From Rossellomorea marisflavi (GTDB taxonomy: Bacteria > Bacillota > Bacilli > Bacillales > Bacillaceae_B), in NCBI RefSeq assembly GCF_009806575.1, contig NZ_CP047095.1, forward strand, positions 40,001 through 96,000: a stretch of 56,000 bases of DNA, read 5' to 3'. The notes beneath the pieces were generated by a model. The model saw only the letters and a list, made by a program, of their open reading frames with translations, searched no databases and was not told the origin of the DNA. How positions within the stretch are numbered: the stretch's first letter is position 1; each line of letters opens with the position of its first letter. The position numbers were made by a program, and so were the translations under genes. Shown here piece after piece: positions 1 through 9,950 of this stretch.

Positions 1-1008
<1,008 letters not shown>

Positions 1009-1118
1009 AACGTAATGCAGGCGCGTTGCGCCTGCCAGACTGGCCGATACGCCGGTAATGATTGACTATCAACCCTTTATCTAGTTTTGAAAGAATAATT
1101 CTTTCAATGGAATACCTG

Positions 1119-1234
<116 letters not shown>

Positions 1235-1245
1235 CAATGTAGAGA

Positions 1246-1277
1246 AAAGCAGCTCATTTGATGGGCTGCTTTTTTTG
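1246..1277 (+). terminator. Rho-independent terminator of the first rRNA operon
   Basis: A 9-bp hairpin (AGCAGCTCA and TGGGCTGCT around a TTTGA loop) is followed directly by a run of T just after 5S. It is the expected end of the upstream rrn operon; no tRNA genes follow before it. Confidence 0.9.
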
Positions 1278-1519
1278 TTGTGTTTTTTTCGTTGGCGGGG
1301 AGTGGTGTTGGTCGTGATGTTGGCCGTTTGAAATGGGGTGGGTAGAAAGATGTTGGTTAGGAGGCCGAGATCACGGTTAGAGCATGGGATGATATCGGTG
1401 AGCTAGGGCGAAGAGACAGACTTTTAGAGCTTTAATGACCTGTGGGAGTATATGATCAGCCAAGTGGGATGGACAGAGGCGTTGTCTGGAGATGAGGCTA
1501 AGGGGGGAGTCGCGCTTAT

Positions 1520-1845
1520 TTGCGACTTTTTTTCATTTCTTGCGAAGGGGGCGTGATACCTGCGGATAGAATGCTTTTATCAGTGATGTTTATTCAGATA
1601 AAGTATTCACTTATGTCCCTGACACCATTCGACATTCCTCGCAACATCTTTTTCCCATTTTGAGCACTTAAGGACCCATCGTTCCCCTTCAGGCACGAAA
1701 ATACCTGCGAAATTCAACCATCTACTTGCGACATTTTTGATTTTATTTGTGAAAAACGACTTTTAATTTGCGAAACGTACCAATGGTCATTTTTCTATTT
1801 GCGATCCGACCCGTGTATTTGCGCAAGTCCGTGCATATTTGCGAC
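1520..1845. repeat. Helically phased TTGCGA motif array
   Basis: TTGCGA or a one- or two-base variant starts at 1520, 1540, 1560 (CTGCGG), 1705 (CTGCGA), 1726, 1747 (TTGTGA), 1768, 1799, 1819 (TTGCGC) and 1839. Successive distances inside the two clusters are 20, 20 and then 21, 21, 21, 31, 20, 20 bp, that is, two or three helical turns. Most copies are preceded by an A/T-rich TATT. The flanks between copies differ, so this is not a simple tandem duplication. Function is unknown; a multi-site binding region for a DNA-binding protein or a decayed family of intergenic repeats are both possible. Confidence 0.6.
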
Positions 1846-1910
1846 CTTTCAATCGTAGTTTCAAGTTCGTAAGGGATAAAATTATTACGCTAGTCCCAAA
1901 AAAACCCATA

Positions 1911-2041
1911 ACTTGACGCTTTGTCTGTGTACAAAAACCATCGAATATGCTAACGATGTAAACCCCACCCTTGATCAAATTAGAAATTCCTCCCCATCAA
2001 CCAGTTCATACCAAAACTTGACGTTCTGTCCCTGTACAAAC
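1911..2041. repeat. Pair of direct repeats 105 bp apart
   Basis: Copies at 1911-1936 and 2016-2041 share ACTTGACG, then TGTC and TGTACAAA with a few mismatches between them, about 22 of 26 positions identical. No gene or transposase accompanies them. They may be remnants of a dispersed intergenic repeat. Confidence 0.5.
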
Positions 2042-2173
2042 CCAGAAAAGGATGATACAGTTCATCGTCACGAAGCGCCCAACTTTTTTCAGCCTGTGAA
2101 CACAGACCAAGCCGGTGATACATAAGATGGTAGTACACCGTGATAATTCAGTTAGTTGAAAAGTTGATAATTG

Positions 2174-2204
2174 CGTATACAATTCGGCAGTTGGTGGCAG
2201 AATA
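2174..2204 (+). promoter_or_regulatory. Possible forespore (sigma-F/G) promoter of csfB
   Basis: GTATA at 2174-2178 and CAGAATA at 2198-2204 resemble the -35 (GHATR) and -10 (CATnnTA) elements of sigma-G with a 19-bp spacer, one base longer than usual. In B. subtilis csfB is read by sigma-F and sigma-G, which fits. The predicted start would be very close to the ribosome binding site. Tentative. Confidence 0.3.
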
Positions 2205-2227
2205 GATGTATGGAGGAGGAGAGCCCT

Positions 2228-2428
2228 ATGAGTAATGTGAACGCGAAGGCGGTTGGTGAATGCTGCATTGTTTGCAGTGAGGAGAAGCGGATCGGGATCC
2301 ATCTGTATACATCGTTTATATGCTATGAGTGCGAGCGGGAGATGGTGGAGACGGAGACAAGTGATCCTCTTTATAAACTGTTCGTGCAAAGGTTGAAGAA
2401 AGTGAATACTCCAGAAATCTATTCATAG
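2228..2428 (+). CDS. csfB: Anti-sigma factor Gin (CsfB)
   Basis: A 66-residue protein with two CxxC zinc-binding pairs (CCIVC near residue 12 and CYEC near residue 35), the hallmark of Gin/CsfB. The family binds and inhibits sigma-G (and sigma-E) so that late forespore transcription does not begin too early. The start is the ATG after the strong GGAGGAGGA site at 2213-2221; an upstream in-frame start at 2171 is ignored because it lacks such a site. Position just after an rRNA operon and before yaaO matches Bacillus gene order, although the xpaC-yaaN pair that follows csfB in B. subtilis is missing. Family identity is clear from the zinc-finger pattern and context; function is taken from the family. 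Confidence 0.88.
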   Translation: MSNVNAKAVGECCIVCSEEKRIGIHLYTSFICYECEREMVETETSDPLYKLFVQRLKKVNTPEIYS

Positions 2429-2544
2429 CCGATTTGGTTATGATTTTTTTTTTGCCCGGGAAGCTCAGGAAGAATAAGCCTGAGCGCAATGGAGCCTGGA
2501 TATGATACGATAGATGGATAGAGTGTTGGAAGGGTTAGTGGAAG

Positions 2545-3975
2545 ATGAACGTTGATCAATCAAAGATGCCGCTTGTGCAGGCAATCAATAAACATAGTAA
2601 AAACGATCCGATTTCGTTTCATGTACCGGGTCATAAAAATGGCATCCTTACGGGAGATCCTGCTCATAAAGGGGATTTGACGGAACTCACGGGTCTGGAT
2701 GATTTACACGATGCCGAAGGGCCGATTGCGGAGGCGCAGGCGTTGCTTTCGGAATTGTATGGGAGCAGGTCGAGTTATTTGCTTGTGAATGGCAGTACAT
2801 CAGGGAATATGGCGGCGATCCTGGCTACTTGTGAGGCCGGGGACTATGTACTCGTCCAGAGGAATTGTCATAAGTCGGTTTGGAATGGGATCAGGCTTGC
2901 GGGTGCTGTTCCGGTCCTGCTCGAAGCGGAGTGGGAGGAAAAGGGGCAATCCGTTCGTGGTGTCTCTTTAGATACGGTACAGGAGGCACTTGAGGCGTTT
3001 CCGGCGGCCAAAGCTTGTGTGCTGACCTATCCGACCTATTATGGATTTACCTACCCCATCCAAGAGATCATCGCGGAACTACACGGGAGGGGGATTCCCT
3101 GTATCGTGGATGAAGCGCATGGCGCCCATTTTCAGGCAAGCAATATGTTTCCCGATTCGGCACTCGCTCTTGGAGCGGATATCGTCATCCAATCCGCTCA
3201 TAAGATGCTGCCTGCCATGACGATGGGTTCTTATTTACATCTGAAGGGTTCCAGGGTGGATGAGCACCGGTTGAAGGAGTATCTCTCCATGCTTCAATCG
3301 AGTAGTCCGTCCTATCCCATCATGGCATCCCTTGATTATGCCCGTTCTTACCTTGGGACGATGACACCATCCGATGTGGACAAGGGGTTAGCGGATATCG
3401 CCGGGTTCATCTCGGAACTTGGCAGGCTTCATCCGGGACTAAGGGTGGAGAAGCCGGATGATCCCCTTAAGGTTCTTGTCAGATTTTCCGGATGGTCCGG
3501 CTACCGCCTTCAGAAAAAGCTGGAGGAAGAGGGTATTTTTGCAGAGCTTGCCGACCCCAATCAGGTGTTGCTCATTTTTCCACTGATGAAGGAATCCGCT
3601 GCCTTTCCTTATGGGGAGGCCCTGAGAAGGATCAAGGGTATGCTTGAGGGGGAACCGGCCGGGGTGGAAAGGAAAGAGACGTTCATCCCACCGGCATCCA
3701 GCCGATCTTATAGTCTCTTGTCCATGGAGTGGAAGGAAATGAAGGATCGGGAGGAAGAGGCCGTGTCTCTTCAATCGGCTGCAGGTCGCATTTCTTCCCA
3801 GATGGTCATACCGTATCCTCCGGGAATCCCCCTGCTCCTGAAAGGGGAACCCGTCACGGATGATGTGATTGGACGACTGAAGGAGTATCTGGATGTGGGC
3901 GCAGCGATCCAGGGGCGTCACGAACTGAAAGAAAACAAGATTTTTGTGTTCAAGGAATTGGAGGAACAATCATGA
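2545..3975 (+). CDS. yaaO: Orn/Lys/Arg decarboxylase family PLP enzyme (YaaO)
   Basis: A 476-residue fold-type I pyridoxal-phosphate enzyme of the Orn/Lys/Arg decarboxylase group. The N-terminal FHVPGHKNG motif (residues 25-33), the aspartate region VDEAHGAH near 190 and the PLP lysine in SAHKM (Lys220) are present. The length matches the short, wing-less Gram-positive class (YaaO, SpeA-like), not the larger inducible enzymes. Substrate cannot be assigned from sequence; arginine, lysine or ornithine are candidates, with polyamine synthesis the likely pathway. Its stop overlaps the tmk start (ATGA at 3972-3975), so the two are translationally coupled. The start ATG follows a GGAAGG-type site. 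Confidence 0.88.
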   Translation: MNVDQSKMPLVQAINKHSKNDPISFHVPGHKNGILTGDPAHKGDLTELTGLDDLHDAEGPIAEAQALLSELYGSRSSYLLVNGSTSGNMAAILATCEAGDYVLVQRNCHKSVWNGIRLAGAVPVLLEAEWEEKGQSVRGVSLDTVQEALEAFPAAKACVLTYPTYYGFTYPIQEIIAELHGRGIPCIVDEAHGAHFQASNMFPDSALALGADIVIQSAHKMLPAMTMGSYLHLKGSRVDEHRLKEYLSMLQSSSPSYPIMASLDYARSYLGTMTPSDVDKGLADIAGFISELGRLHPGLRVEKPDDPLKVLVRFSGWSGYRLQKKLEEEGIFAELADPNQVLLIFPLMKESAAFPYGEALRRIKGMLEGEPAGVERKETFIPPASSRSYSLLSMEWKEMKDREEEAVSLQSAAGRISSQMVIPYPPGIPLLLKGEPVTDDVIGRLKEYLDVGAAIQGRHELKENKIFVFKELEEQS

Positions 3976-4613
3976 TGAATGGTAGCTTCATAACGGTTGA
4001 AGGGCCTGAAGGGGCCGGGAAGTCGACTGTATTGGCCGTACTGGCAAAACGATTGGAAGAGGATGGCGTACCCGTTGTCATTACCAGGGAGCCTGGTGGC
4101 ATCAAGATTGCCGAACAGATACGGGAAGTCATTTTACATACAGAGAATACAGAGATGGATGAGCGAACGGAAGCTTTGCTTTATGCTGCAGCGAGGAGGC
4201 AACATCTCGTCGAGAAGGTGCTGCCGGCCCTCCGGGAAGGGAAGGTGGTCCTGTGCGACCGGTTCATCGATAGCTCCCTTGCTTATCAGGGAAAGGCGCG
4301 GGGAATCGGGATGCGCGCCATCGAGGAGATCAATGCGTTTGCCATCGAGGATCATATGCCTGACCTTACCCTTTACTTTGATATCGAGCCCGAGGAAGGT
4401 TTGAACCGCATCAATCAGCATAAAGGGAGAGAGGTCAATCGTCTAGATCTTGAATCGGTTGAATTCCACCATAAGGTACGGGAGGGGTATTTGGAACTTG
4501 TGAATAAATATCCAAATCGCATACAAGTGGTCGATGCGAGTCCTGATGTGACAGCTGTATCCGATGCGGCGTACGACATCGTTAAGGGTTTTTTACAGAA
4601 ACGGACAGTGTAA
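3972..4613 (+). CDS. tmk: Thymidylate kinase
   Basis: 213 residues. Phosphorylates dTMP to dTDP, the last specific step to dTTP. Walker [10 protein letters not shown] at residues 11-19, the DRFIDSS motif of the LID/NMP region near 97 and TREPGG near 39 identify the family. A GGAGG site at 3960-3964 precedes ATG 3972; a second ATG at 3975 is also possible. It is the second gene of the yaaO-tmk-darA-yaaR-holB-ricT-yabA cluster, in keeping with DNA precursor supply next to DNA polymerase III delta'. Confidence 0.96.
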   Translation: MMNGSFITVEGPEGAGKSTVLAVLAKRLEEDGVPVVITREPGGIKIAEQIREVILHTENTEMDERTEALLYAAARRQHLVEKVLPALREGKVVLCDRFIDSSLAYQGKARGIGMRAIEEINAFAIEDHMPDLTLYFDIEPEEGLNRINQHKGREVNRLDLESVEFHHKVREGYLELVNKYPNRIQVVDASPDVTAVSDAAYDIVKGFLQKRTV

Positions 4614-4657
4614 GAAAGCACCGTTCAGTGCTATAATAGTAGGAAGTATATGGATGA

Positions 4658-5008
<351 letters not shown>

Positions 5009-5023
5009 GAAGGACGTGTAGGG

Positions 5024-5464
5024 ATGAAGATTAATCAGGACCTGCGGATACCCGTCGATAAGATGCCGAAAGATCAACGCCAAGCGGGATCGATGCAAGC
5101 CCGCTTCGGTCAAATGGTACAGCAGCATGATCAGAAGCTGCATCTGGAGCAGTTGAATCAACTGTTGTCGACCATCGGGAACGCCGGCTCCCGCTTAGGG
5201 AAGAGCCGGTCATTCCGGGATCTGGCCAAATATAAGACGCTAGTGAAGAAGTTTCTCAAGGAAGCGGTGGACTACGGGGTGGAGCTCCAGGAATCCCATA
5301 CGTGGAATCAATTTGGTGAAGGCAGGAAGCTTCGCCTCGTCGAGACCATCGACCAGCACCTGATCGATCTTGCCGAAGCGGTGATGGATCAGGAGAGGCC
5401 ATCCATCGAAATCCTTGATAAAATCGGGGAAATCAAAGGATTGCTCATCAATTTATACAGGTAA
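5024..5464 (+). CDS. yaaR: YaaR family protein (DUF327), unknown function
   Basis: A 146-residue, charged, probably all-helical protein of the DUF327 (YaaR) family, recognised by its position between darA and holB and by its central helical pattern (SRSFRDLAKYKTLVKKFLKE). No catalytic motif, signal peptide or membrane segment is visible. It begins 15 nt after darA behind an AAGGACG site and is almost certainly co-transcribed with its neighbours. Function unknown. Confidence 0.87.
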   Translation: MKINQDLRIPVDKMPKDQRQAGSMQARFGQMVQQHDQKLHLEQLNQLLSTIGNAGSRLGKSRSFRDLAKYKTLVKKFLKEAVDYGVELQESHTWNQFGEGRKLRLVETIDQHLIDLAEAVMDQERPSIEILDKIGEIKGLLINLYR

Positions 5465-5479
5465 GAGAGTGATTAGGAA

Positions 5480-6463
5480 ATGATGATTGAAGAATTACAA
5501 CCGTTCCAGCCCGTCGTTCTCCAAATGCTTCAGAACAGCATCCTGAAGGACCGGGTGGCCCATGCCTATCTGTTTGAAGGGGAGAAGGGGACAAGGAAAA
5601 AGGAAATGAGCCTGCTGTTTGCCAAGGCGCTCCTGTGTGAGCGGAAAGTGGACGGGCTTGCCTGCGGAGGGTGCTCCAACTGCAAGCGGATCGATAATGG
5701 GAACCACCCTGACCTCCATTTACTGGAACCGGATGGCCTTTCCATTAAAAAAGAACAGATCAAAGCGCTCCAGGAGGAGTTCTCCAAAACCGGAGTGGAG
5801 TCCAAGAAAAAGGTATACATCATTGTGCATTCGGATAAAATGACTGCCAATGCTGCCAATTCCCTGCTGAAGTTCCTCGAAGAGCCCCTTGCTGATACGA
5901 CGGCGATCCTCGTCACGGAGAATGTGCATCGCATCCTGCCGACCATCCTGTCAAGATGCCAGGTTGTATCCTTCAAGCCCCTTCCGAAAGAGCAGCTCGT
6001 CAAACAGTTGCTGGAAGAAGGAATCGAACCCCAATTCGCATCTTTGGCCGCGAATTTGACCAATCATTATGAAGAAGCTGTAGAATTATGTCGCAATGAG
6101 TGGTTTGCACAAGCAAGAATAATAGTGTTAAAATTATATGAAGTCCTTCAGAAAAGTCCCTTCCAAGCGATGGTGAAAGTCCAGGAGGATTTTGTACAGC
6201 ACTTCAAAGAGAAAGATCAAGTCGATCGCGCACTGGATCTTTTACTTCTGATATATAAAGACTTACTCCATATCCAGCTGGGAAAAGTCGAACAGCTTGT
6301 ATACCCGGACCAAAAGGAAAACTGGAAATCCAACGCACTTCATGTATCGACGAACCGTCTTTCTACTAATATGACGGCCATACTTGAAGCCAAACGCAAG
6401 TTGAACGCCAATATGAATTCGCAGCTGCTGGTAGAACAGCTTATGCTAAAACTGCAGGGGTGA
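5480..6463 (+). CDS. holB: DNA polymerase III subunit delta' (HolB)
   Basis: 327 residues. Stator subunit of the clamp loader that places the beta clamp on DNA. It has the N-terminal AAA-like fold with a degenerate P-loop (FEGEKGTRKKE, residues 31-41), as expected for the non-ATP-binding delta', and a zinc module CGGCSNC near residues 62-68. SRC follows in TILSRCQVV. Start ATG 5480 follows a TTAGGA site. It is closely followed by ricT (7-nt gap), an arrangement conserved in Bacilli. Confidence 0.93.
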   Translation: MMIEELQPFQPVVLQMLQNSILKDRVAHAYLFEGEKGTRKKEMSLLFAKALLCERKVDGLACGGCSNCKRIDNGNHPDLHLLEPDGLSIKKEQIKALQEEFSKTGVESKKKVYIIVHSDKMTANAANSLLKFLEEPLADTTAILVTENVHRILPTILSRCQVVSFKPLPKEQLVKQLLEEGIEPQFASLAANLTNHYEEAVELCRNEWFAQARIIVLKLYEVLQKSPFQAMVKVQEDFVQHFKEKDQVDRALDLLLLIYKDLLHIQLGKVEQLVYPDQKENWKSNALHVSTNRLSTNMTAILEAKRKLNANMNSQLLVEQLMLKLQG

Positions 6464-6470
6464 TGGTCCT

Positions 6471-7298
6471 TTGTACGATGTTGTAGGAGTACGCTTTAAA
6501 AAAGCGGGGAAAATCTATTATTTCGATCCGGGTCAGCTCGACGTCCATAAGAATTGTTATGTGATCGTGGAGACGGTACGCGGGGTCGAATTCGGTAAAG
6601 TAGTTGTTGAACGTAAGTCAGTGGGTGAGAATGACGTGGTGCTTCCCCTTAAAAAAGTCATTCGGATCGCCGATCAAAAGGATCGGTTGATTGTGGACGA
6701 GAATAAGTCGTCCGCGGAGGAAGCCTATAATGTCTGCTGTGATAAGATCAATCAGCATCGTCTGGATATGAAGCTGGTTGACGTGGAATATACATTCGAC
6801 CGCAATAAGGTCATTTTCTACTTCACAGCGGACGGACGCGTGGATTTCCGGGAGCTGGTCAAAGACCTGGCTTCCATTTTCCGTACGCGCATCGAACTTC
6901 GTCAGATCGGCGTTCGTGACGAAGCGAAGATGCTCGGTGGGATCGGTCCTTGTGGCCGTATGCTGTGCTGCTCGACGTTCCTGGGTGATTTTGAGCCTGT
7001 ATCGATCAAGATGGCGAAGGATCAAAATCTATCCCTCAACCCTACGAAGATCTCAGGGTTGTGCGGACGCCTGATGTGCTGCCTTAAGTACGAGAACGAT
7101 GAATATGAGGCGGCCAAGGAAGAACTTCCTGATATGGGGGCTGTGATCAAGACACCTCATGGAAAAGGCAAAGTGGTTGGTCTTAATATTCTTGAGCGTA
7201 TCCTTCAAGTGGAGATCAAGGAGGAAGAACGCGTTCTTGAATTCACATTAGATGAAATTATGAATGAGAGTGCCGTATCATTCCAAGCCACAGAGTAA
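6471..7298 (+). CDS. ricT: RicT (YaaT), PSP1-domain subunit of the RicAFT/Y-complex
   Basis: 275 residues starting at TTG 6471 (Met-Tyr-Asp-Val), which matches family N-termini; the GCAGGGG sequence upstream is its binding site. PSP1 domain with clustered cysteines (CGRMLCC near residue 162 and [11 protein letters not shown] near 195) that bind an iron-sulfur cluster in the family. With RicA and RicF the B. subtilis protein supports RNase Y-dependent mRNA maturation and promotes phosphorelay signalling to Spo0A, biofilm formation and competence. Located between holB and yabA as in B. subtilis. Confidence 0.93.
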   Translation: MYDVVGVRFKKAGKIYYFDPGQLDVHKNCYVIVETVRGVEFGKVVVERKSVGENDVVLPLKKVIRIADQKDRLIVDENKSSAEEAYNVCCDKINQHRLDMKLVDVEYTFDRNKVIFYFTADGRVDFRELVKDLASIFRTRIELRQIGVRDEAKMLGGIGPCGRMLCCSTFLGDFEPVSIKMAKDQNLSLNPTKISGLCGRLMCCLKYENDEYEAAKEELPDMGAVIKTPHGKGKVVGLNILERILQVEIKEEERVLEFTLDEIMNESAVSFQATE

Positions 7299-7312
7299 CG
7301 GGGTGTAGCATT

Positions 7313-7681
7313 GTGGATAAGAAAGAATTCTTTGATTCAGTCAGTAATATGGAACAACAAATTGATCATTTACATCGTCAATTGGGTGAGCTCAAGGAGT
7401 TCCTGGCTGAGATGGTGGAGGAGAATCATTCTTTGAAGCTTGAGAATGAACATTTACGCCGCAGGCTGGAGCAAACGGAGGCCTCATCCGCAGCGGCTGC
7501 CGGGGAAGCGCAAGCGATGGAACGAGCAGGAGAAGGAGAGAAGGCATTGGATATCGGGGAAGGCTACGATAACCTTGCCCGCCTTTATCAGGAAGGCTTC
7601 CACATCTGCAATATCCATTTCGGCAGTCCGCGCAAGGATGAAGATTGTCTGTTCTGCCTTTCCTTTTTAAATAAAAAATAG
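7313..7681 (+). CDS. yabA: Replication initiation control protein YabA
   Basis: 122 residues with a GTG start at 7313 behind a GGGGTG site. The N-terminal third is a coiled coil (leucine zipper) for tetramer formation. The C-terminus has a zinc-binding cluster (CNIHFG and CLFCL, with His before the first Cys). The family bridges DnaA and the DnaN clamp and restrains re-initiation at oriC. The middle is Ala/Glu-rich, a variable linker. A terminator-like hairpin follows, marking the end of the tmk-yabA transcript. Confidence 0.94.
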   Translation: MDKKEFFDSVSNMEQQIDHLHRQLGELKEFLAEMVEENHSLKLENEHLRRRLEQTEASSAAAAGEAQAMERAGEGEKALDIGEGYDNLARLYQEGFHICNIHFGSPRKDEDCLFCLSFLNKK

Positions 7682-7695
7682 GCAGGAAGAGAACG

Positions 7696-7732
7696 AAGGA
7701 CTGATTCCCTAACCGGATTGGTCCTTTTTCTT
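7696..7732 (+). terminator. Hairpin terminator after yabA
   Basis: AAGGACTGATTCC pairs over 12 bp (with G-T wobbles) with GGATTGGTCCTT around a short loop, followed by TTTCTT. It ends just upstream of the trmN6 ribosome binding site, so it probably reduces rather than abolishes readthrough into trmN6-rsmI. Confidence 0.65.
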
Positions 7733-7753
7733 GATGTAAAACAGGAGGAACGC

Positions 7754-8527
7754 ATGCTTGAATTAAAAGATGATGAACGATTGGATTACTTATTGGCAGA
7801 AGATATGAGGATCATCCAGAGCCCCTCGGTGTTTTCATTTTCCCTGGATGCCGTCCTCCTTGCCCACTTCACCTACCTTCCATTGCAAAGGGGGAGGATC
7901 GTCGATCTCTGTTCGGGGAACGGAATCATTCCCCTTCTGATGGGAGCGAGGACGAATGTTCCCATCACGGGAGTGGAGATTCAGGAAAGGCTCCATGATA
8001 TGGCGACGAGGAGCATCCGATACAATAAGCTCGATGATCAGATCGAGATGAAGCTCGGGGACGTGAAAGAGATCGGCGATCTTCTTCATCACTCCCATTA
8101 TGATGTCGTCACGTGCAATCCCCCGTATTTCGATACACCTGCAGAGGACAAACGGAATGAGAACGAGCACTTTGCGATTGCGAGGCACGAAATCCTCTGC
8201 ACGCTCGAAGACACGATAGAGGCTGCCGCCTTTGTGTTGAAGCAGCGCGGGAAAGCGGCGTTTGTCCATAGACCGGGACGGTTGGTGGATATCCTTTCTC
8301 TGATGAGGAAGCATAGACTGGAGCCGAAGCGATTGCGATTCGTCTATCCGAAAGCCGGGCGCGAAGCCAATACGATCCTGGTGGAGGGCATCAAGGACGG
8401 CAAGCCCGATCTGAAGATCCTTCCGCCATTATATGTATACGATGAACACGGAGAGTACACCGAGGAAGTAAGAGAGATGCTCTTCGGGAAGGGAGGCAAC
8501 AAGGATGAACCAACAGAAAAGCTTTGA
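7754..8527 (+). CDS. yabB: tRNA1(Val) adenine-N6-methyltransferase-like (YabB/TrmN6)
   Basis: 257-residue class I SAM-dependent methyltransferase. SAM-binding motif I ([13 protein letters not shown], near residue 47) and the NPPY catalytic motif (TCNPPYFD, near residue 119) mark it as an amino-group N-methyltransferase; the TrmN6 assignment (N6-methylation of A37 in tRNA-Val) rests on family resemblance. ATG 7754 follows AGGAGG; an upstream in-frame TTG at 7718 lies inside the hairpin and is rejected. It overlaps rsmI by 23 nt. The GIY-YIG gene yazA, which separates these two genes in B. subtilis, is absent. Confidence 0.88.
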   Translation: MLELKDDERLDYLLAEDMRIIQSPSVFSFSLDAVLLAHFTYLPLQRGRIVDLCSGNGIIPLLMGARTNVPITGVEIQERLHDMATRSIRYNKLDDQIEMKLGDVKEIGDLLHHSHYDVVTCNPPYFDTPAEDKRNENEHFAIARHEILCTLEDTIEAAAFVLKQRGKAAFVHRPGRLVDILSLMRKHRLEPKRLRFVYPKAGREANTILVEGIKDGKPDLKILPPLYVYDEHGEYTEEVREMLFGKGGNKDEPTEKL

Positions 8528-9377
8528 AGACACTCAGGCAGGAAGCCTTTACCTCGTCCCGACTCCGATCGGGAACCTGGAAGACATGACGTTCAGGGCA
8601 ATCAGGATGATGAAGGAAGCGACGGTCATCGCCGCCGAGGATACGCGGAATACGAAGAAGCTCTGCAATTATTTCGAAATCCAGACCCCGATCGTCAGCT
8701 ACCATGAACATAATAAGGAAGCAAGCGGGCCGAAGCTGATCGAACGGATGAAAGACGGGGAGACCGTAGCCCTTGTAAGTGATGCGGGCATGCCATCGAT
8801 CTCAGATCCCGGGTATGAGCTTGTACAGCTTGCAATCGAAGAAGGAGTGGCTGTCATACCGCTTCCGGGTGCCAATGCTGCCCTGACCGCCCTTATCGCT
8901 TCAGGCCTCGCTCCGCAGCCATTTTACTTCTATGGCTTCTTGCATCGGGGGAAGAAGGATAAGAGGAACGAACTGGAGGAGCTGAAGCAGATCGAGAGCA
9001 CGTTCATCCTTTATGAATCACCGCACAGGTTAAAAGAAACCCTCAAGGAGCTGCACGCCTCTCTGGGGAACCGCCAAATCGTCGTCTGCCGAGAGCTGAC
9101 AAAGAAGTTTGAAGAATTCATCAGGGGCTCCCTTGAAGAAGTGATGGAATGGGCACAGGAGGGAGAAGTACGCGGAGAGTTCTGTCTGCTGATCGAAGGT
9201 CGTCCTGCAGGTGAAAGGGTGATCGAGGAAGAATGGTGGACATCCCTTCCGGTGAAAGAGCACGTTGAGCATTATATGGAGAAGGAAGGCGCATCTTCAA
9301 AAGACGCCATCAAGAAGGTGTCACTGGAGCGCTCCCTTCCGAAGCGTGACGTCTATCAAGCGTACCATGTAGAATAG
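8505..9377 (+). CDS. rsmI: 16S rRNA 2'-O-methyltransferase RsmI
   Basis: 290 residues; tetrapyrrole-methylase-like fold. [12 protein letters not shown] (residues 18-29), AEDTRNT (near 47) and the [11 protein letters not shown] loop (near 92) are family signatures. RsmI methylates the ribose of C1402 in 16S rRNA using SAM. The start ATG lies inside the 3' end of trmN6 behind GGGAGGC, suggesting coupled translation. A strong terminator follows. Confidence 0.95.
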   Translation: MNQQKSFEDTQAGSLYLVPTPIGNLEDMTFRAIRMMKEATVIAAEDTRNTKKLCNYFEIQTPIVSYHEHNKEASGPKLIERMKDGETVALVSDAGMPSISDPGYELVQLAIEEGVAVIPLPGANAALTALIASGLAPQPFYFYGFLHRGKKDKRNELEELKQIESTFILYESPHRLKETLKELHASLGNRQIVVCRELTKKFEEFIRGSLEEVMEWAQEGEVRGEFCLLIEGRPAGERVIEEEWWTSLPVKEHVEHYMEKEGASSKDAIKKVSLERSLPKRDVYQAYHVE

Positions 9378-9390
9378 CAGGGAATAAGAA

Positions 9391-9418
9391 AAGGACTGGC
9401 CAGGGCCAGTCCTTTTTA
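9391..9418. terminator. Bidirectional terminator between rsmI and abrB
   Basis: A 10-bp perfect stem (AAGGACTGGC and GCCAGTCCTT) with a 4-nt loop and T-rich flank on the + side and A-rich flank on the left serves the convergent genes rsmI (+) and abrB (-). Confidence 0.88.
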
Positions 9419-9427
9419 TAACGACAA

Positions 9428-9709
9428 TTATTTTGTAGTAAGCGCGTTTTGGATTTCTTTAAGAAGGATATCCGCACCTTCGCGGCTAAGGATGAGTTTA
9501 CCGTCAGCTAGTTTGATGTTGTCATCAGATACTTCACCAGTGATTTGGCAAGTCATGCTTGGTTTGTATTTCTTAAGGATGATTCTTTCGTCATCAACGT
9601 AGATCTCAAGAGCGTCTTTCTCAGCAATGCCTAGTGTACGACGCAATTCGATAGGAATAACCACACGACCAAGTTCATCAACTTTTCTTACAATACCTGT
9701 AGATTTCAT
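9428..9709 (-). CDS. abrB: Transition-state regulator AbrB
   Basis: 93 residues. N-terminal swapped-hairpin DNA-binding domain (MKSTGIVRKVDELGRVVIP, residues 1-19, followed by ELRRTLGI) and a C-terminal multimerisation domain. AbrB binds many AT-rich promoters and represses stationary-phase genes during growth. It is the only protein gene on the minus strand here. A GGAGGAGAT site precedes its ATG. A sigma-A promoter and a tandem Spo0A operator lie upstream (listed separately), matching the known repression of abrB by phosphorylated Spo0A in B. subtilis. The core DNA-binding sequence distinguishes it from the related SpoVT at 29514. Confidence 0.97.
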   Translation of the reverse strand: MKSTGIVRKVDELGRVVIPIELRRTLGIAEKDALEIYVDDERIILKKYKPSMTCQITGEVSDDNIKLADGKLILSREGADILLKEIQNALTTK

Positions 9710-9756
9710 AGTAAATCTCCTCCATTAAATAGAAATGAATGTATATCTCTCTGTAG

Positions 9757-9773
9757 TTCGTCAATATTCGACA
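9757..9773 (-). promoter_or_regulatory. Tandem Spo0A boxes downstream of the abrB start
   Basis: On the minus strand TGTCGAA (9773-9767), three bases and TGACGAA (9763-9757) both match the 0A-box consensus TGNCGAA. They lie about 13-30 nt downstream of the predicted abrB transcription start, the arrangement through which Spo0A-P represses abrB in B. subtilis. Confidence 0.82.
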
Positions 9774-9792
9774 AATTTCTTTTACTGCTATT

Positions 9793-9821
9793 ATCATACC
9801 AACGATTTGGTAACACGTCAA
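9793..9821 (-). promoter_or_regulatory. Sigma-A promoter of abrB
   Basis: Minus strand TTGACG (9821-9816), a 17-bp spacer and TATGAT (9798-9793). Transcription would start near 9786, giving a leader of about 75 nt that contains the Spo0A boxes. Confidence 0.75.
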
Positions 9822-9861
9822 CAAATTAATCTGTAAAAAATTACGAATTTATGGATATTCA

Positions 9862-9881
9862 AATGTTGTTATAACAACATT
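9862..9881. promoter_or_regulatory. Perfect 20-bp palindrome between abrB and metS
   Basis: AATGTTGTTATAACAACATT is a perfect inverted repeat with no loop, so it looks like a dimeric operator more than a transcription terminator. It sits about 41 bp upstream of the abrB -35 element. The cognate regulator is not identified. Confidence 0.55.
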
Positions 9882-9950
9882 ATCGGAACCTTGTAAAAAA
9901 ATGTATTACCAATTAAACATTATTGTAATAAGTGTAACGAATCAGAATAT

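Larger units (their letters stand above)
1280..2165. other. Long intergenic region without a credible gene; carries repeats
   Basis: About 890 bp between the rRNA terminator and csfB. Short reading frames on both strands have no recognisable product, no convincing ribosome binding site and low-complexity composition, so I do not call genes. It holds a phased array of TTGCGA-like hexamers (1520-1845) and two copies of an ACTTGACG...TGTACAAA motif (1911 and 2016), listed separately. In B. subtilis the corresponding region, between the rRNA operon and csfB, is also short on genes. Confidence 0.7.

Noticed and set aside
1520..1845. CRISPR array from the repeating TTGCGA motif
   Set aside because: Repeats are only 6-10 bp, spacers are about 14 bp, and no cas gene is present.
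1787..2389. Short frames of 60-130 codons upstream of and antisense to csfB
   Set aside because: No credible site or domain; they fall in the non-coding repeat region or antisense to csfB.
2006..2389. Minus-strand 127-codon frame antisense to csfB
   Set aside because: csfB is strongly supported by zinc motifs and context on the + strand; the antisense frame has no site or domain.
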